64,000 nt of DNA. It comes from Rhodothermus profundi. Its GTDB lineage: Bacteria > Bacteroidota > Rhodothermia > Rhodothermales > Rhodothermaceae. Position numbers and translations under genes: made by a program. This document shows, in pieces, positions 19,513-28,687 of this stretch (position 1 is the stretch's first letter; the number at the start of each line of letters is the position of its first letter). Where the stretch lies: assembly GCF_900142415.1 (NCBI RefSeq), contig NZ_FRAU01000001.1, positions 737,246 through 801,245 of the forward strand. Reading direction: 5' to 3'. Under the pieces are notes generated by a model that had not been told where the DNA came from, ran no database searches, and saw nothing but the letters and a program-made list of their open reading frames with translations.

Positions 19513-20373
19513 TTAGTTCGACGGATACTCGTAAAAGCCACGGCCGGTTTTACGACCCAGCCGTCCGGCTGCGACCATTTTCCGAAGTAAGGGACAGGGA
19601 CGATATTTGTCATCGCCCAGCTCCCGATGCAATACCTCCAGAATTCCCAGGCATACGTCCAGCCCGATCAGATCAGCCAGCGCCAGGGGCCCCATCGGAT
19701 GATTCATGCCTAACTTCATTACCTGATCAACATCTTCGGGTGCGGCCACGCCTTCCATCACACAATAAATCGCTTCGTTGATCATTGGCATCAGCACCCG
19801 ATTAGAGACAAATCCTGGCGCATCGTTAACCGTGACCGGGGTCTTGCCCAACGCTTCAGCCAGCCGACATGTCGCTTCGTAGGTATCCTGGCTGGTCTCT
19901 AGCCCCCGTACGACTTCTACGAGTTGCATGACCGGCACCGGATTAAAAAAGTGCATGCCAATCACCTGGGCCGGACGCCGCGTTCGGGCCGCCAGCCACG
20001 TGATCGAGATGGAGGACGTATTCGAAGCCAGAATAGCTGCAGGCGGCGCCGCGCGATCCAGTCGTTCAAACACCTGAGCTTTTAGATCGGGATTTTCGGG
20101 CACCGCCTCAATCACCAGTTGCGCATGCGCCACTGCCGCTTCCAGATCAGAGGTAAGCGCGATGCGCCCCAGCGCTTCCTCCTTTTGCGCCGCGGTAATG
20201 CGCTCCTTTTTGACCTGTCGTTCCAGGTTATGCGCAATGGTCTGCAGTGCCCGCTGCAGCACTTCCTCGGATACATCGACAAGCCAGACCTTTCGTCCAT
20301 GAAGCGCCGCCACATGGGCGATGCCCTGCCCCATGGTGCCGGCTCCAACTACAGCAAGCGTTGTAATTTCCAT
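19513..20373 (-). CDS. 3-hydroxybutyryl-CoA / 3-hydroxyacyl-CoA dehydrogenase
   Basis: NAD-dependent oxidation of 3-hydroxyacyl-CoA to 3-ketoacyl-CoA, in fatty-acid breakdown or butyrate-type metabolism. Seen: 286 residues, with the N-terminal NAD motif [25 protein letters not shown] near residue 116 and the catalytic His in [15 protein letters not shown] (about 140). [16 protein letters not shown] lies near 185 and the C-terminal dimer domain block [17 protein letters not shown] near 230. It is the single-domain form, not fused to enoyl-CoA hydratase. A 56-residue membrane protein gene follows 15 bases downstream. No other beta-oxidation gene is adjacent. Confidence 0.94.
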   Translation of the reverse strand: MEITTLAVVGAGTMGQGIAHVAALHGRKVWLVDVSEEVLQRALQTIAHNLERQVKKERITAAQKEEALGRIALTSDLEAAVAHAQLVIEAVPENPDLKAQVFERLDRAAPPAAILASNTSSISITWLAARTRRPAQVIGMHFFNPVPVMQLVEVVRGLETSQDTYEATCRLAEALGKTPVTVNDAPGFVSNRVLMPMINEAIYCVMEGVAAPEDVDQVMKLGMNHPMGPLALADLIGLDVCLGILEVLHRELGDDKYRPCPLLRKMVAAGRLGRKTGRGFYEYPSN

Positions 20374-20442
20374 AGCGATTGTGCTCAGCCTGCAGAAAAC
20401 AATCCTACCGGAGAAGAAACGTACGAAACGAGCAGCTTAGAC

Positions 20443-21471
20443 TCAAGGGCGAGGGCGCTGCCAGCGCACGCGTCCAACCCGGTCGATGTACTGCAGCCGT
20501 CCGTTTGCAGCCACCAGGGCTACCCCGTGTCGAAAAGCGTGAGCTTGCTCATAACGAGGCGGAATCATCAGGTTTCCCTCTCGGTCAATATATCCCCACC
20601 GCCCTTCCAGACGCACGGCTGCCAGCCCTTCCGAGAAATCCAGAGCCTGCTCAAACTGCAGAGGAATGACCAGTTGGCCGCTGCGGTCAATAAAGCCCCA
20701 TCGCTTACCGTCCGAAACGCGAGCGCGTCCCTCCACAAAACTGTAGACCTGTCGATAGGGAACTTCGAATACCGGTTCTCCTGCCTGATTAATAAACAGC
20801 GTGCGCTTTCCAGCCCGCACCAGGGCCAGGCCTTCTGAGAAATTGCGCGCTGATGAGAACCGGGGAGGGATCACCCAGTGGCCCGTCGTGTCAATAAACC
20901 CCCATTTGCGTCCGGTCGTTACCATCAGCGTTTGCGTTCCTACTTCGACGGCAGCCAGCCCTTCGCTAAAAGACAGCGCTCGCGTAAACTGGGGCGGAAT
21001 GATCATCTGGCCCCGAGCATTGACAAAGCCCCAGCGCGTGCGGCGCATGATACCAAACGCTTTCCGCACAACTGCTACCGGCGCCAGCCCGCAGGAAAAA
21101 TCCTGGGCCGCTTCATACGTGGGCGGAATCGTCTCCTGGCCATTCAGATCGACAAATCCCCAGCGGCCATTTCGGCGCACGCGGGCATATCCGTGTTGAT
21201 AAGGAAAAACCTGCTCGTATTGAGGCGGCACGATCCATTGGCCTTCCGCATCAATGAACCCCCACTGACCGTCGAGACGAGCTCCGGCGCGTCCTTCCGA
21301 GAAGACCAGCACGCGCTCAAAGCGTGGCGCAATTGCCAACTCCCCGTCGGGCGTTACAAAGCCGTAGCCCTTCGGGGTTGCTATTGGTAGCAGGGCTTCT
21401 GGTTGCGCCCGCAGCTTTTCTCCTGCGGCGAGCAAGATCAGACAGCCGGCAAGACAGGCCGCGCGCTTCAT
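20443..21471 (-). CDS. Secreted WG-repeat protein
   Basis: An exported 342-residue protein built almost entirely from about eight WG repeats of roughly 40 residues, each with the pattern W-G-[FY]-[IV]-[DN]-x-x-G and then [IV]-[IV]-P-P-x-[FY] (for example WGFIDAEGQWIVPPQYE). A signal peptide is visible at residues 1-22 (LAGCLILLAAGEKLRAQ). A Cys within it could alternatively make a lipobox, but the fit is poor. WG repeats form beta-rich structures, and their role is mostly unknown. The ATG overlaps the panD stop by four bases, so it is the third gene of a panC-panD-WG operon, though a functional link to pantothenate is not evident. Confidence 0.85.
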   Translation of the reverse strand: MKRAACLAGCLILLAAGEKLRAQPEALLPIATPKGYGFVTPDGELAIAPRFERVLVFSEGRAGARLDGQWGFIDAEGQWIVPPQYEQVFPYQHGYARVRRNGRWGFVDLNGQETIPPTYEAAQDFSCGLAPVAVVRKAFGIMRRTRWGFVNARGQMIIPPQFTRALSFSEGLAAVEVGTQTLMVTTGRKWGFIDTTGHWVIPPRFSSARNFSEGLALVRAGKRTLFINQAGEPVFEVPYRQVYSFVEGRARVSDGKRWGFIDRSGQLVIPLQFEQALDFSEGLAAVRLEGRWGYIDREGNLMIPPRYEQAHAFRHGVALVAANGRLQYIDRVGRVRWQRPRP

Positions 21472-21875
21472 CCTGCGCCGGATTCGGAAGTCGCAGCCAG
21501 CGCTTCCTCTACCGAAAGCGCCAGCGTCTGTTTGGGCTCATTGTGTTCATCAAACAGCACCACACGTGCCCGATGCTTGCGCGCCTCTTCCGGCGTCATC
21601 TGGGCATAGGCAATCACAAGCACCTGATCCCCTCGCGCCGCCAGACGAGCGGCCGGTCCGTTCAGGCACACCACCCGACTACCCCGCTCACCGGGCAGCG
21701 TGTAGGTTTCTAATCGGGCCCCGTTATTTACATTAACCACCTGCACCTTCTCGTACGGGAGGATACCAGCCAGTTCGAGCAGCTCCTGATCGATGGTGAT
21801 AGACCCTTCGTAGTAGAGATCCGCTTCGGTGACGCGAAGCCCATGCAGCTTCGCTCGAAACATCGTAATCGTCAT
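21468..21875 (-). CDS. panD: Aspartate 1-decarboxylase, pyruvoyl-dependent
   Basis: Makes beta-alanine from aspartate for pantothenate. The enzyme is synthesised as a proenzyme and cleaves itself between Gly and Ser, the Ser becoming the pyruvoyl group. Seen: 135 residues, the FRAKLHGLRVTEADLYYEGS segment with the Gly-Ser cleavage pair near residues 24-25, NGARLETY (about 51-58) and GDQVLVIAYAQM near 82. The first ATG (21875) is preferred because GGAG lies five bases before it, while the second ATG is too far away. It follows panC by 13 bases and overlaps the WG-repeat gene by four. Confidence 0.95.
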   Translation of the reverse strand: MTITMFRAKLHGLRVTEADLYYEGSITIDQELLELAGILPYEKVQVVNVNNGARLETYTLPGERGSRVVCLNGPAARLAARGDQVLVIAYAQMTPEEARKHRARVVLFDEHNEPKQTLALSVEEALAATSESGAG

Positions 21876-21888
21876 ACCCTCTCCAACT

Positions 21889-22758
21889 TCAGGCTCCGGG
21901 AGCTTCCACGAAGACGCTGTCGATCAGTCGAGTATTTCCGAAAAAGACGGCCACACCGGCCAGCACACGCTGACCCGGACGAATTTGCCGGACCGGCTGC
22001 AACGTCTCGGCATCCACCACCTCAACATACTGCACCCGCGCCAGCGGCGCCCGGGCCAGAATCTGACGCATCGCTTCAACAATAGCCTCTGGGCGCTGTT
22101 CCCCTGCTTCAATGGCACGTCGGGCTGCCTCCACAGCCCGGGATAATACCACAGCCTGCGCCCGCTCCTCAGGGTTCAAGTACACGTTACGCGAAGAGAG
22201 CGCCAGACCGTCAGGCTCTCGCACGGTTGGCACCCCGACCAGTTCGATGTCGTAAGACAGGTCTTGCACCATGCGCCGAATGATCTGAAACTGCTGCGCG
22301 TCTTTCAGGCCAAAGACCGCAACATGCGGCTTGCAAATGTTGAAGAGCTTGGCGACAACAGTAGCTACACCTCGAAAATGCCCCGGGCGATAGCGACCAC
22401 ATAAATGCGCATCCAGCTTTTCCACGTAAACCCACGTCAGGTGCGACGCTGCTCCTTCTGGATACATCTCTTCAACGGTCGGGGCAAACACAACGTCCAC
22501 TCCCAACGCGTCAAGGGCCGCCACGTCCTGTTCTAACTGGCGGGGATAGCGCGCATAGTCTTCGTTAGGCCCGAACTGAGTGGGATTGACGAAAATAGAA
22601 ACGGTTACATGATCGGCGCGCGCGCGCGCTTCCCGCACCAGCGCCAGGTGGCCCTCATGGAGCGCTCCCATTGTAGGCACCAGCGCCAATCGCTGCCCTT
22701 CCCGACGTCGCGCGTCGGCATGCGCCTGCATAGCCTTTACGGATCGAATCACTTCCAT
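21889..22758 (-). CDS. panC: Pantothenate synthetase
   Basis: ATP-dependent condensation of pantoate with beta-alanine. Seen: 289 residues, with LVPTMGALHEGHLALVREA near residue 27 carrying the HxGH nucleotide motif, SIFVNPTQFGPNEDY near 54, HFRGVATVVAKLFNI near 125 and VPTVREPDGLALSSRNVYL near 178 (the KMSKS-equivalent part). It is the first gene of a left-reading operon with panD, which supplies its beta-alanine. panB is not in the window. No Shine-Dalgarno site precedes the ATG. A rho-independent hairpin lies about 60 bases upstream but faces the other way. Confidence 0.96.
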   Translation of the reverse strand: MEVIRSVKAMQAHADARRREGQRLALVPTMGALHEGHLALVREARARADHVTVSIFVNPTQFGPNEDYARYPRQLEQDVAALDALGVDVVFAPTVEEMYPEGAASHLTWVYVEKLDAHLCGRYRPGHFRGVATVVAKLFNICKPHVAVFGLKDAQQFQIIRRMVQDLSYDIELVGVPTVREPDGLALSSRNVYLNPEERAQAVVLSRAVEAARRAIEAGEQRPEAIVEAMRQILARAPLARVQYVEVVDAETLQPVRQIRPGQRVLAGVAVFFGNTRLIDSVFVEAPGA

Positions 22759-22816
22759 TGGTCTGATCCAGCGTTATGGTCTGCCATCTACAGAAAAACC
22801 ACGAAAAAATGTCCTG

Positions 22817-22838
22817 AGCCGCTCGGGCGGCTTTTTTT
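22817..22838 (+). terminator. Rho-independent terminator in the fumC leader
   Basis: AGCCGC (22817-22822), TCGG loop and GCGGCT (22827-22832) are followed by seven T residues. It points rightward, yet no right-reading gene lies between panC and fumC to be terminated. It may therefore act as an attenuator in the fumC leader, or end a short transcript antisense to panC or divergent from it. Confidence 0.75.
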
Positions 22839-22908
22839 ATGAACGGAGCATCGTAAGTTAATAGCGGCAAAAAGTTTTCGCTTTCGCCAAAAAACAGGGG
22901 GTTCGGCC

Positions 22909-24312
22909 ATGAATCAGGCTTATCGTATTGAACGCGATTCACTGGGGGAAGTACGCGTCCCGGCCGATGCACTTTACGGGGCCCAGACGCAACGCGCCGT
23001 GGAAAACTTCCCGGTCAGTGGTCTGCGTTTTCCACGTCGTTTTATCGAGGCGCTGGGCATCATAAAGCTGGCAGCCGCCCGCGCAAATCGAGAGCTCGGC
23101 CTGCTTCCCCCGGACAAAGCGGAGGCAATTGAGCAAGCGGCCAAGCGCGTCATCAGCGGGGAGCTGGACGACCAGTTCGTCGTCGATATCTTTCAGACCG
23201 GCAGTGGCACCTCCACGAACATGAACGCCAACGAGGTCATTGCGAACCTGGCCTCCGAAACGTTGGGCGGTGAGCGAGGGAGCAAGCTGGTGCATCCCAA
23301 TGACGATGTGAACATGTCCCAGTCGTCGAACGACGTCATTCCTACCGCGATGCACATTGCCGCGCGCGTGGCCCTGGAAAATGAGCTGATTCCTGCCCTG
23401 CTGCGGTTGCGCACCAGCCTTCAGGAAAAAGCCGATGCGTTCGACGACATAATTAAAAGCGGCCGCACCCACTTAATGGATGCCACGCCCGTGCGACTGG
23501 GGCAAGAATTTGGCGGCTATGCTTCCCAGATCGATCATGCGATTCGACGGCTTCGCACCATCTCCCATGAACTGTCAGAACTGGCCCTGGGAGGCACGGC
23601 TACCGGTACTGGTATCAACCGCCACCCGGACTTCCCCGCTCGGGCTATCGAACATATCAGCGATCTAACCGGACTTCCCTTCCGGGAAGCCGAAAACCAC
23701 TTTGAAGCGCAGGGAAGCAAAGACGCCTACGTCGCCGTCTCTGGTGCCCTGAACACGCTGGCCGTTGCGCTGATGAAGATTGCCAACGACATCCGCTGGC
23801 TGGCCAGCGGTCCAACCAGTGGCCTTGCCGAAATCCGACTACCGGCTGTGCAGCCCGGATCGTCCATTATGCCGGGCAAGGTAAATCCGGTGCATTGCGA
23901 AATGATGATGATGATCTGCGCCCGGGTCATGGGGAATCACCTGACGATTACAATCGGCGGCCAGCATGGCAACTTCGAGCTCAACACGATGATGCCTGTG
24001 ATGGCCTATGCCATGCTCGAAAGCATTGAGATTCTGACCAACGGGTGCGAGGCGTTTCGCACTCGCTGCATCGAAGGAATTGAAGCCGACCGAGAGCGCT
24101 GCCGCCAGCTCTTAGAACTGAATCCGGCAATTGCCACGGCGCTCAACCCGATTATTGGCTACGACAAAGCAGCAGAAGTGGCTAAAAAAGCAGCGGCTAC
24201 CCGCAAATCGGTGCGCGAGGTTGTTAAAGAGATGGGATTGCTCTCCGACGAAGAGCTTGACCGCGTCTTGAACGTTCGGGAAATGACGGAACCGGGCATT
24301 GCACACCATTAG
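22909..24312 (+). CDS. fumC: Fumarate hydratase, class II
   Basis: Iron-independent hydration of fumarate to malate in the TCA cycle. Seen: 467 residues, with the N-terminal block RIERDSLGEVRVPADALYGA and SGTSTNMNANEVI near residue 100. The GRTHLMDATPVRLGQEF stretch is near 185, and the superfamily signature GSSIMPGKVNPVHCE is near 316, with the conserved Ser and Lys. Length and all landmarks are those of a normal class II enzyme. GGGGG sits eight bases before the ATG. A terminator-like hairpin lies in its leader and a second, conventional one follows the stop at 24335-24370. Confidence 0.97.
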   Translation: MNQAYRIERDSLGEVRVPADALYGAQTQRAVENFPVSGLRFPRRFIEALGIIKLAAARANRELGLLPPDKAEAIEQAAKRVISGELDDQFVVDIFQTGSGTSTNMNANEVIANLASETLGGERGSKLVHPNDDVNMSQSSNDVIPTAMHIAARVALENELIPALLRLRTSLQEKADAFDDIIKSGRTHLMDATPVRLGQEFGGYASQIDHAIRRLRTISHELSELALGGTATGTGINRHPDFPARAIEHISDLTGLPFREAENHFEAQGSKDAYVAVSGALNTLAVALMKIANDIRWLASGPTSGLAEIRLPAVQPGSSIMPGKVNPVHCEMMMMICARVMGNHLTITIGGQHGNFELNTMMPVMAYAMLESIEILTNGCEAFRTRCIEGIEADRERCRQLLELNPAIATALNPIIGYDKAAEVAKKAAATRKSVREVVKEMGLLSDEELDRVLNVREMTEPGIAHH

Positions 24313-24334
24313 GTTCATAGCCACGTCGCTACCC

Positions 24335-24370
24335 ATAGCGCGGAGCTGCAACGCTTCGCGCTATTTTTTT
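24335..24370 (+). terminator. Rho-independent terminator after fumC
   Basis: ATAGCGCG (24335-24342) pairs with CGCGCTAT (24357-24364), and seven T residues end at 24370. It sits 22 bases after the fumC stop, before the DegP-like gene, and separates the two transcripts. Confidence 0.85.
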
Positions 24371-24523
24371 GTGGAGAATACGAAACGTCCCGCCCTATGC
24401 GTTTTTCTTTCGGTCTGCGGCAGGAGACCTGCACGTTACGATAATGTATCGGTTTACCCCGATCCTTCTGTCTATCCTGCCGTTAGTACGATAAACTGCT
24501 GGGCATCAAACGGAAGAAAAGCC

Positions 24524-26056
24524 ATGCGACGGACCCGGACGTTGTCGATTGTTGCCCTGGTTGCTATAGCCTTCCTGGCCGGAGTGTTTTTCACCACGGC
24601 CGGCGCCAACCTGCTGGGCCTGAGCAACCGGGCCACCCCCCCCACCTTAGCCCGTGAAGAAAGCGGCGGCACGCGAATTAGCACGACGGACGTTACGTCC
24701 CTGGAAGAAGCCTTCGTAGCGGTAGCCGAGCGCGTCAATCCCACGGTTGTTCAAATTCGCTCGGAGAAAGTTATCCGTCGTCGTCCTTTTAGCTGGAATC
24801 CGTTTGAAGGCACGCCCTTCGAGGAGTTCTTCAATTTCCGCATTCCCAACCTACCCGAGGAATTCCGCTCTCAGGGGCTCGGCTCGGGCGTTATCATTCG
24901 CGCCGATGGGTATATTGTGACGAACAACCACGTCGTGGAAGGTGCCGACGAATTGCTGGTGGTGCTGCACGACGGCACGACCTACGAAGCTGAAGTCGTA
25001 GGAACCGATCCCCAGAGCGACCTGGCGGTGCTGAAGATTGAAGCCGACAACTTGCCCTATATCTCTATGGGCGATGCAAGCACGCTGCGGGTTGGGCAGT
25101 GGGTGCTTGCCTTTGGCTCGCCTCTGTCTCCACAGCTCAGCAATACCGTCACAGCAGGCATCATCAGTGCCCTCAACCGCTTTTACAGTGAAGGCCCGGC
25201 TGTGCAAAACTTCATTCAGACCGACGCAGCCATTAACCCGGGCAATTCAGGGGGGCCGCTGGTCAACCTACGCGGTGAGTTGATCGGAATCAATACAGCA
25301 ATCTACAGCCGGACAGGCGGCTACCAGGGCATTGGTTTTGCCATTCCGGTCGACATTGTGCAATACGTCGTGCCTCAGCTCATCGAAACAGGCTACGTAG
25401 AGCGCGCCCGGCTGGGCGTACAGTACACAGCGGCCGCTCCATCCGTCATCAAGGCGCTCAATTTGCCTCGAGGAGCTGCCCAGGTCGTCTCGGTTGAAGA
25501 AGGATCAGCCGCCGAGCAGGCAGGCATCGAACCAGGCGATATCATTGTCGCGGTCGATGGTCATGAGCTGGCCAACCACCTGGAGCTTTCCAAAATTATC
25601 AGTACCCATCGGCCAGGTGATGAGGTCACTATCACAATCAATCGGGATGGAGAGATGCGTACGGTGACGGTGCGGCTGGGAGCCGCGCCCTCGGAGCGCA
25701 CGGCCGCGCGTCGGCGGGCGCAGAGCAGCCGTGGCGAAGAATCGAACCTGATGGAAGAGCTCGGCTTTTCCATTGCAGATATCACGCCCGAGTTAGCCCG
25801 CCGCTACAACCTCGAAGACGTGGAAGTCGAAGGCGTGCTTATCACCCGTATTGATCCCAATAGCGAAGCCTATCGAGAAGCTAATCTGCGACGCGGCCTG
25901 ATCATTACCGAAGTGGATCGTAAACCTGTTCGTAACGTGAAAACGTTCAAGGAAGTTTACCAGGCGATCAAACCGGGCGCGACGTTTCTGCTTCGGCTGT
26001 ATGACCCGCAATCTGGCGGCACGCTGATTACAGCCCTGCAAAAGCCGGCTTCTTGA
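24524..26056 (+). CDS. DegP/HtrA-type serine protease with two PDZ domains
   Basis: Periplasmic protein-quality-control protease. From ATG 24524 it has 510 residues. This start is chosen over the longer frame from 24299 because it gives an immediate signal anchor (residues 7-28, SIVALVAIAFLAGVFFTTAG) and has GGAAG nine bases upstream. The trypsin-like triad is visible: His in TNNHVVEGADE (about residue 138), Asp in SDLAVLKIEA (about 168), and Ser in GNSGGPLVN (about 244). PDZ1 starts near 310 and PDZ2 near 420. The signal peptide may stay uncleaved and tether the protein. Terminators on both sides make it monocistronic. Calling it DegP rather than DegQ or DegS is not possible from sequence alone. 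Confidence 0.93.
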   Translation: MRRTRTLSIVALVAIAFLAGVFFTTAGANLLGLSNRATPPTLAREESGGTRISTTDVTSLEEAFVAVAERVNPTVVQIRSEKVIRRRPFSWNPFEGTPFEEFFNFRIPNLPEEFRSQGLGSGVIIRADGYIVTNNHVVEGADELLVVLHDGTTYEAEVVGTDPQSDLAVLKIEADNLPYISMGDASTLRVGQWVLAFGSPLSPQLSNTVTAGIISALNRFYSEGPAVQNFIQTDAAINPGNSGGPLVNLRGELIGINTAIYSRTGGYQGIGFAIPVDIVQYVVPQLIETGYVERARLGVQYTAAAPSVIKALNLPRGAAQVVSVEEGSAAEQAGIEPGDIIVAVDGHELANHLELSKIISTHRPGDEVTITINRDGEMRTVTVRLGAAPSERTAARRRAQSSRGEESNLMEELGFSIADITPELARRYNLEDVEVEGVLITRIDPNSEAYREANLRRGLIITEVDRKPVRNVKTFKEVYQAIKPGATFLLRLYDPQSGGTLITALQKPAS

Positions 26057-26080
26057 GCGGGTTATCTGCTACCCGGCAAC

Positions 26081-26112
26081 GGGGCGTCTCTTTGAGGAGA
26101 CGCCCCATTTTT
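26081..26112 (+). terminator. Rho-independent terminator after the DegP-like gene
   Basis: GGGGCGTCTC (26081-26090) pairs with GAGACGCCCC (26097-26106), and five T residues follow after one A. It lies 25 bases beyond the stop codon. The 10-bp stem makes it one of the strongest hairpins in the window. Confidence 0.9.
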
Positions 26113-26242
26113 CTACCAGCGTTCCTAGCCCGAAGAAAACGTCATGCGCAGCAACCGCTTTGCCGGCCAGAGGCTACGAGCTTTCAACCGACGTTGCGAC
26201 GGACCGTAAACCGGCGGCGCAGTTGTTCTCTGCCGAGGTTAT

Positions 26243-26267
26243 AAAAAAACCCCTCCATCAGAGGGGT
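26243..26267 (-). terminator. Rho-independent terminator, leftward, after a small membrane-protein gene
   Basis: Read on the minus strand, ACCCCTC (26267-26261), a five-base loop and GAGGGGT (26255-26249) are followed by seven T residues (26249-26243). It is placed 31 bases after the stop of the 43-residue gene at 26299-26430, the only candidate on that strand, which is evidence that this small gene is transcribed. Confidence 0.85.
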
Positions 26268-26298
26268 CCCGGCAGAAAAGGGAACGGCTTCCTCGCAC

Positions 26299-26430
26299 CT
26301 AAGTGGCCCGGCGCCCCAGATAGATCAGTAGCCCCAGAAGCGCAGCAGGCACCAGCACGCTAGCGATCGGAAGCCACTCCAACCCGGTCGGCATAGAGAC
26401 CGGTCCCTGCACCTGCAACAAGGTCATCAT
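26299..26430 (-). CDS. Small single-pass membrane protein, 43 residues
   Basis: A short frame from ATG 26430 (or the next ATG, 26427) to TAG 26299. The N-terminal 18 residues are mildly polar (MMTLLQVQGPVSMPTG). Residues 20-38 form one hydrophobic helix (PIASVLVPAALLGLLIYLG), closed by RRAT, a positive-inside end that predicts an outside N-terminus. A convincing leftward terminator follows 31 bases after the stop. The gene is divergent from the aminotransferase gene and convergent with the DegP-like gene. No family is recognised. A structural subunit or a stress peptide would fit the form, but nothing in the sequence tells which. Confidence 0.65.
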   Translation of the reverse strand: MMTLLQVQGPVSMPTGLEWLPIASVLVPAALLGLLIYLGRRAT

Positions 26431-26537
26431 GGCACCAACTGATTGGTGAACGCGACGTTTTCCCTACGAAACTTCCACCGTTCGGGTTCTGTCCGTTTTG
26501 TATTTTGCGGTCAGCACCATCAATCCCGCTGAGAACT

Positions 26538-27704
26538 ATGCCGGAAGCGCCTTCCCTTGCCTTGCAGATGGTAGACCTGGTCGGCCAGTACCGGGCCATT
26601 CGGCAAGAGATGCTTGCTGCAATTGAGGAGGTGTTGGAAAGCGGCCAGTTCATTCGAGGCCCTGTCGTGGCCCGCTTCGAGGAAGAACTGGCGGCCTATG
26701 TGGGCACCCGTTTCGCCCTGGGCGTAGGCAACGGCACCGATGCGTTACAACTGGCTTTCATGGCGCTGGGCCTCCGTCCGGGCGACGAGGTGATTGTACC
26801 GGCGTTTACTTTCGTGGCCACCGCCGAAGCAGCCGCTCTGCTGGGGATCCGGCCGGTTTTTGCCGACATTGATCCGCAGACGTTCAACCTGGATCCGGAC
26901 AGCGTGGCTGCTTGCCTTTCCCCCCGCACCCGCGCAATTGTACCGGTGCACCTGTTTGGCCAGGCGGCTGAGCTGGCACCACTGCTGGAGCTGGCCGAGC
27001 ACCACCATCTGTACGTCATCGAAGACAACGCCCAGGCTATTGGAGCAACCTACCGGGATCGAAAGACCGGTACCTTCGGCCACATTGGCTGTCTCTCATT
27101 CTTTCCTTCCAAGAACCTGGGCGCTTATGGCGATGGAGGGGCTGTGCTCACCAACGATCCGACCCTGCATGAGCGCCTGTCCATGCTGGCCAATCATGGG
27201 GCGCGACGCAAGTACTACCATGAATGCATCGGGGTCAACAGCCGGCTGGATGCATTGCAGGCAGCCGTGCTGCGCGTAAAGCTTCGCTACCTGGACGCCT
27301 ATACCCGTGCCCGCCAGGAAGCAGCAGATCGGTACGATGAGCTACTGGCCGACTGCCCGGGCCTGACGCTTCCCTATCGAGCGCCGCACCGCACGCATGT
27401 CTTTCACCAGTATACTATTCGGATTCATTCCGAAGTGCCCGGCGGCCGCGATGGTCTGCGGCGTTACCTGCACCAACGTGGCATCCCCACGGCCATCTAC
27501 TATCCGGTACCGCTTCACCAACTGCCAGCCTTTGCAGACTTTGGCCCGCACGCTCCCCTGCCTGAAGCAGAAAAAGCAGCCCGCGAAGTGCTCTCGCTCC
27601 CCATGCATACCGAACTGACGCGTGCGCAGCAGACCTACATTGCCGACGCCATTCGCACGTACATGGAGACGGCGCTGCGCACAGGCCGTCCACCCGTATC
27701 CTGA
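26538..27704 (+). CDS. DegT/DnrJ/EryC1/StrS-family PLP aminotransferase
   Basis: Transfers an amino group to a keto-sugar nucleotide, or catalyses a related PLP reaction, for surface polysaccharide or antibiotic-type sugars. Seen: 388 residues from ATG 26538 (a TTG at 26505 is an alternative). GNGTDALQLAFMALGL near residue 65 gives the phosphate-binding loop, and EDNAQAIGA near 168 has the Asp that pairs with the pyridine ring. The PLP lysine is in FFPSKNLGAYGDGGA near residue 192. Length is typical. The substrate cannot be read. It could serve the sugar-nucleotide genes at the left of the window, but it is 20 kb away. Its stop is three bases from the convergent pyrB stop. Confidence 0.9.
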   Translation: MPEAPSLALQMVDLVGQYRAIRQEMLAAIEEVLESGQFIRGPVVARFEEELAAYVGTRFALGVGNGTDALQLAFMALGLRPGDEVIVPAFTFVATAEAAALLGIRPVFADIDPQTFNLDPDSVAACLSPRTRAIVPVHLFGQAAELAPLLELAEHHHLYVIEDNAQAIGATYRDRKTGTFGHIGCLSFFPSKNLGAYGDGGAVLTNDPTLHERLSMLANHGARRKYYHECIGVNSRLDALQAAVLRVKLRYLDAYTRARQEAADRYDELLADCPGLTLPYRAPHRTHVFHQYTIRIHSEVPGGRDGLRRYLHQRGIPTAIYYPVPLHQLPAFADFGPHAPLPEAEKAAREVLSLPMHTELTRAQQTYIADAIRTYMETALRTGRPPVS

Positions 27705-27707
27705 CCC

Positions 27708-28667
27708 TTACGCAACGGTCTCGGGCACGCCGGCCAGCAGGTAGAGCACGGCCATACGCACAGCAACGCCGTTGGTAACCTGATCCAGAATAATGGCCCG
27801 CTCGTGATCAACCACTTCGCTGGCCAGCTCCACGCCACGATTAACGGGTCCTGGATGCATGACCAGCAGATCAGGATAGCGCTTCAAGTGCTCCAGCTTG
27901 ATGCCGTAGCGCTCATGGTATTCTCGCAGGCTCGGGAAGAGGCCGGCGGTCTGCCGCTCAAGCTGCAGGCGAAGCGCCATTGCCACGTCGCATCCTTCCA
28001 GGGCTTCCTCCAGCCGATAGGTAACGCGCACGCCCAGCTCCTCAATGCCCACGGGCATAAGCGTCCGGGGTCCGCACAGCGTTACGTTGGCGCCCAGGGC
28101 CTTCAATCCATAAATATTGGAACGGGCTACGCGGCTGTGAGCGATATCGCCAATAATAGAAACGTTCAATCCCTCAAAGGACGGGAAATGATCTGAAATG
28201 GTCAGCAGGTCCAACAATGCCTGCGTCGGATGCTCGTGGGCTCCATCTCCAGCATTGATGACGACCGCCTCGATGCAGCGCGTCAGGAAATGGGCTGCTC
28301 CTGGCGATCGGTGTCGAATGACAACCATATCGATTTTCATGGCCTCCAGATTGCGGGCGGTGTCTTTGAGCGTCTCGCCCTTGACAACCGAAGAGCCCGC
28401 AGCGGAGAAGTTCACCACATCAGCCGACAGGCGCTTTTCAGCCAGTTCAAACGAAATGCGCGTGCGCGTGGACGGCTCGAAGAACAGGTTGACTACCGTC
28501 ACGCCACGAAGGGTAGGTACGCGCCGAATGGGCCGTTCAAGGACCTCTCGGAACTGGCGGGCCGTCTGCAGGATGAGTTGAATCTCTTCCGCGGAATAGG
28601 TGGCCAGCCCCAGCAGGTGGCGATGCTGGAGCCGGCCTTGAAACGGCGTGTCGGTCTGGGTCCCCAT
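27708..28667 (-). CDS. pyrB: Aspartate carbamoyltransferase catalytic subunit
   Basis: Condenses carbamoyl phosphate with aspartate in de novo pyrimidine synthesis. Seen: 319 residues, with the carbamoyl-phosphate motif [13 protein letters not shown] near residue 57, the HRSPGAAH block near 120, [11 protein letters not shown] near 147, and [11 protein letters not shown] near 271. It is the class without a fused regulatory chain, and no pyrI is adjacent. The gene lies 20 bases downstream of valS on the same strand and may be co-transcribed with it. Nothing resembling a PyrR attenuator was recognised upstream. Confidence 0.95.
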   Translation of the reverse strand: MGTQTDTPFQGRLQHRHLLGLATYSAEEIQLILQTARQFREVLERPIRRVPTLRGVTVVNLFFEPSTRTRISFELAEKRLSADVVNFSAAGSSVVKGETLKDTARNLEAMKIDMVVIRHRSPGAAHFLTRCIEAVVINAGDGAHEHPTQALLDLLTISDHFPSFEGLNVSIIGDIAHSRVARSNIYGLKALGANVTLCGPRTLMPVGIEELGVRVTYRLEEALEGCDVAMALRLQLERQTAGLFPSLREYHERYGIKLEHLKRYPDLLVMHPGPVNRGVELASEVVDHERAIILDQVTNGVAVRMAVLYLLAGVPETVA

Positions 28668-28687
28668 AGGTTTTGCACCAGGCAGGT

